From: Comamonadaceae bacterium
GTDB lineage: Bacteria; Pseudomonadota; Gammaproteobacteria; Burkholderiales; Burkholderiaceae_C
DNA length: 34,851 bases
Assembly (NCBI GenBank): GCA_947447615.1
Contig: CANFJQ010000017.1
Coordinates: 1-34,851, forward strand
Reading direction: 5' to 3'
Numbering within the stretch: the stretch's first letter is position 1; each line of letters begins with the position of its first letter. Position numbers and translations under genes: made by a program. The notes under the pieces are model-generated. The model made no database searches. It was not told the origin of the DNA and was given only the letters and a program-made list of their open reading frames with translations. Shown in pieces: positions 33,901-34,851 of this stretch.

Positions 33901-33941
33901 AAAGCGGGCGGTGGGGCCATAGGCCCGCACCAGCCCGCTTT
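33901..33941 (-). terminator. Long hairpin between ftsZ and lpxC
   Basis: AAAGCGGGC (33901-33909) and GCCCGCTTT (33933-33941) form a 9-bp outer stem. Within it GTGGGGCC and GGCCCGCAC extend the stem with a bulge around an ATA loop. Only three T residues follow on the minus strand, so it is a weak classical terminator. It may be a processing or stability hairpin at the ftsZ mRNA end. Confidence 0.55.
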
Positions 33942-33972
33942 ACTTATCTGACTCAGCGCAAGACCAGAAAAA

Positions 33973-34851
33973 TCAATCCGCCTGCTTGCGCAAGAAGGCC
34001 GGGATTTCGTAGTCATCCATGCCGCCGCTGGAAAGTGCATCCACTTTTTGCGCTGCGGTGGTGCGGCTGCCGCGCCATACGGCGGGGGTGCTGAGCGTGC
34101 CGTAGTCGGTGGAGGCGCCTGCTTGCGATGGGGCGCTGATGCCGGTGCTGCTGCCCATGCCCGATGCCGAAGCCACGGTGGTGTTGCCCATGCTGCGTTG
34201 CATGGTGCCCGCCGACATGGCCGCATGGGTGTTGGCCATGGGCGAGGGTGCGGCGTCGTAGGTACCAGTGCGCAGCACTTGCAGCGGAGGCGCAGTGCGG
34301 CGGGGACGGCTCAGGCCGGTGGCGACCACGGTCACGCGCACGTCTTCGCCCAGCGAGTCGTCGTACGCGGTACCGTAAATCACATGCGCTTCGGGCGAGG
34401 CGTAAGCGCGGATGGTGTTCATCGCCAGCTTGGATTCGCTCAATTTGAGCGAGCCTTTGGCTGCGGTGATCAGCACCAGCACGCCTTTGGCACCAGACAG
34501 GTCGATGCCTTCGAGCAGCGGGCAGGCCACGGCTTGTTCGGCGGCAATGCGCGCGCGGTCCGGGCCTTTGGCCAGGGCGGTACCCATCATCGCTTTGCCA
34601 GGCTCGCCCATCACGGTGCGCACGTCTTCAAAGTCCACGTTCACATGGCCAGGCACGTTGATGATTTCGGCAATACCGCCGACGGCGTTTTTCAGCACAT
34701 CGTTGGCATAGGCAAAGGCCTCGTCCTGGCTGATGTCGTCGCCCAGCACTTCCAGCAGCTTTTCGTTGAGCACCACGATCAGCGAATCGACATTGGCTTC
34801 CAACTCGGCCAGGCCTTCGTCGGCATTTTTCATGCGCGGGCCGCCTTCAAA
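33973..34851 (-). CDS. ftsZ: Cell division protein FtsZ, C-terminal part
   Basis: The gene runs off the right edge, so its N-terminal GTPase nucleotide-binding half is missing. About 292 residues are visible, starting with FEGGPRMKNADEGLAELEANVDSLIVVLNEKLLE from the end of the GTPase domain. NDVLKNAVGGIAEIINVPGHVNVDFEDVRTVMG carries the T7 synergy-loop region, and the C-terminal subdomain includes AKGSLKLSESKLAMNTIR. A long disordered linker rich in Ser/Thr/Ala/Met follows. The end MDDYEIPAFLRKQAD is the conserved C-terminal peptide that binds FtsA and ZipA. It forms the division ring. lpxC follows on the same strand. Confidence 0.98.
   Translation of the reverse strand, partial: FEGGPRMKNADEGLAELEANVDSLIVVLNEKLLEVLGDDISQDEAFAYANDVLKNAVGGIAEIINVPGHVNVDFEDVRTVMGEPGKAMMGTALAKGPDRARIAAEQAVACPLLEGIDLSGAKGVLVLITAAKGSLKLSESKLAMNTIRAYASPEAHVIYGTAYDDSLGEDVRVTVVATGLSRPRRTAPPLQVLRTGTYDAAPSPMANTHAAMSAGTMQRSMGNTTVASASGMGSSTGISAPSQAGASTDYGTLSTPAVWRGSRTTAAQKVDALSSGGMDDYEIPAFLRKQAD

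Overview
The window looks like chromosome from a betaproteobacterium of the order Burkholderiales, most likely the Comamonadaceae (Rhodoferax/Polaromonas-like). This rests on protein similarity recalled from memory and on gene neighbourhoods such as ffh | ypjD - PP0621-type protein - ampD - nrdA - nrdB - Lys/Ala/Pro-rich histone-like protein, accB-accC-prmA, rnb - tonB-like - mtgA - ruvC, and ftsZ - lpxC. No species can be named from the sequence alone. I see no IS element, prophage, CRISPR array or rRNA. Coding is dense, and nearly every gene is a housekeeping gene.

Layout: 1-2894 (+) holds the end of a DsbC-type protein, an M61 peptidase and an enoyl-CoA hydratase. 3001-7806 (-) is the main accessory block, a compact five-gene operon: outer-membrane barrel, small secreted PstS-like protein, membrane HAMP/PP2C (SpoIIE-type) phosphatase, RsbW-type kinase and STAS antagonist. 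It is a complete partner-switching cascade with its own envelope components but no sigma factor or other output gene nearby. 8124-10559 (+) holds tRNA-Met with its terminator, a small exported protein, miaB and a lipocalin. ffh (-) diverges from ypjD-PP0621-ampD (+). nrdA-nrdB (+) follows a promoter framed by two NrdR boxes, and then comes a histone-like gene built on a 36-nt repeat.

19051-25695 holds prmA, accC, accB, a TlpA-like thioredoxin and an unrecognised conserved gene (all -), mpl (+) and a DAHP synthase (-). The DAHP synthase is preceded by a short leader ORF packed with Phe, Tyr and Trp codons and by an attenuator terminator. 25912-28602 (-) is tldD and rodA. 28652-32922 (+) is an RNase II-family gene, a TonB-like gene, mtgA and ruvC. 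32950-34851 (-) is lpxC and the 3' part of ftsZ.

Three observations stand out. (1) The envelope-linked partner-switching operon. (2) The aromatic attenuator in front of the DAHP synthase. (3) A pattern shared by seven separate genes (ypjD, mpl, the gene at 23063, tldD, rodA, rnb, lpxC): a -10-like hexamer lies exactly 6 nt before the start codon and no Shine-Dalgarno sequence is visible, as expected for leaderless mRNAs. Genes inside operons often carry clear Shine-Dalgarno sites instead.

Limits: names rest on motif recognition without database searches. Promoters, start codons and RNA structures were read by eye.
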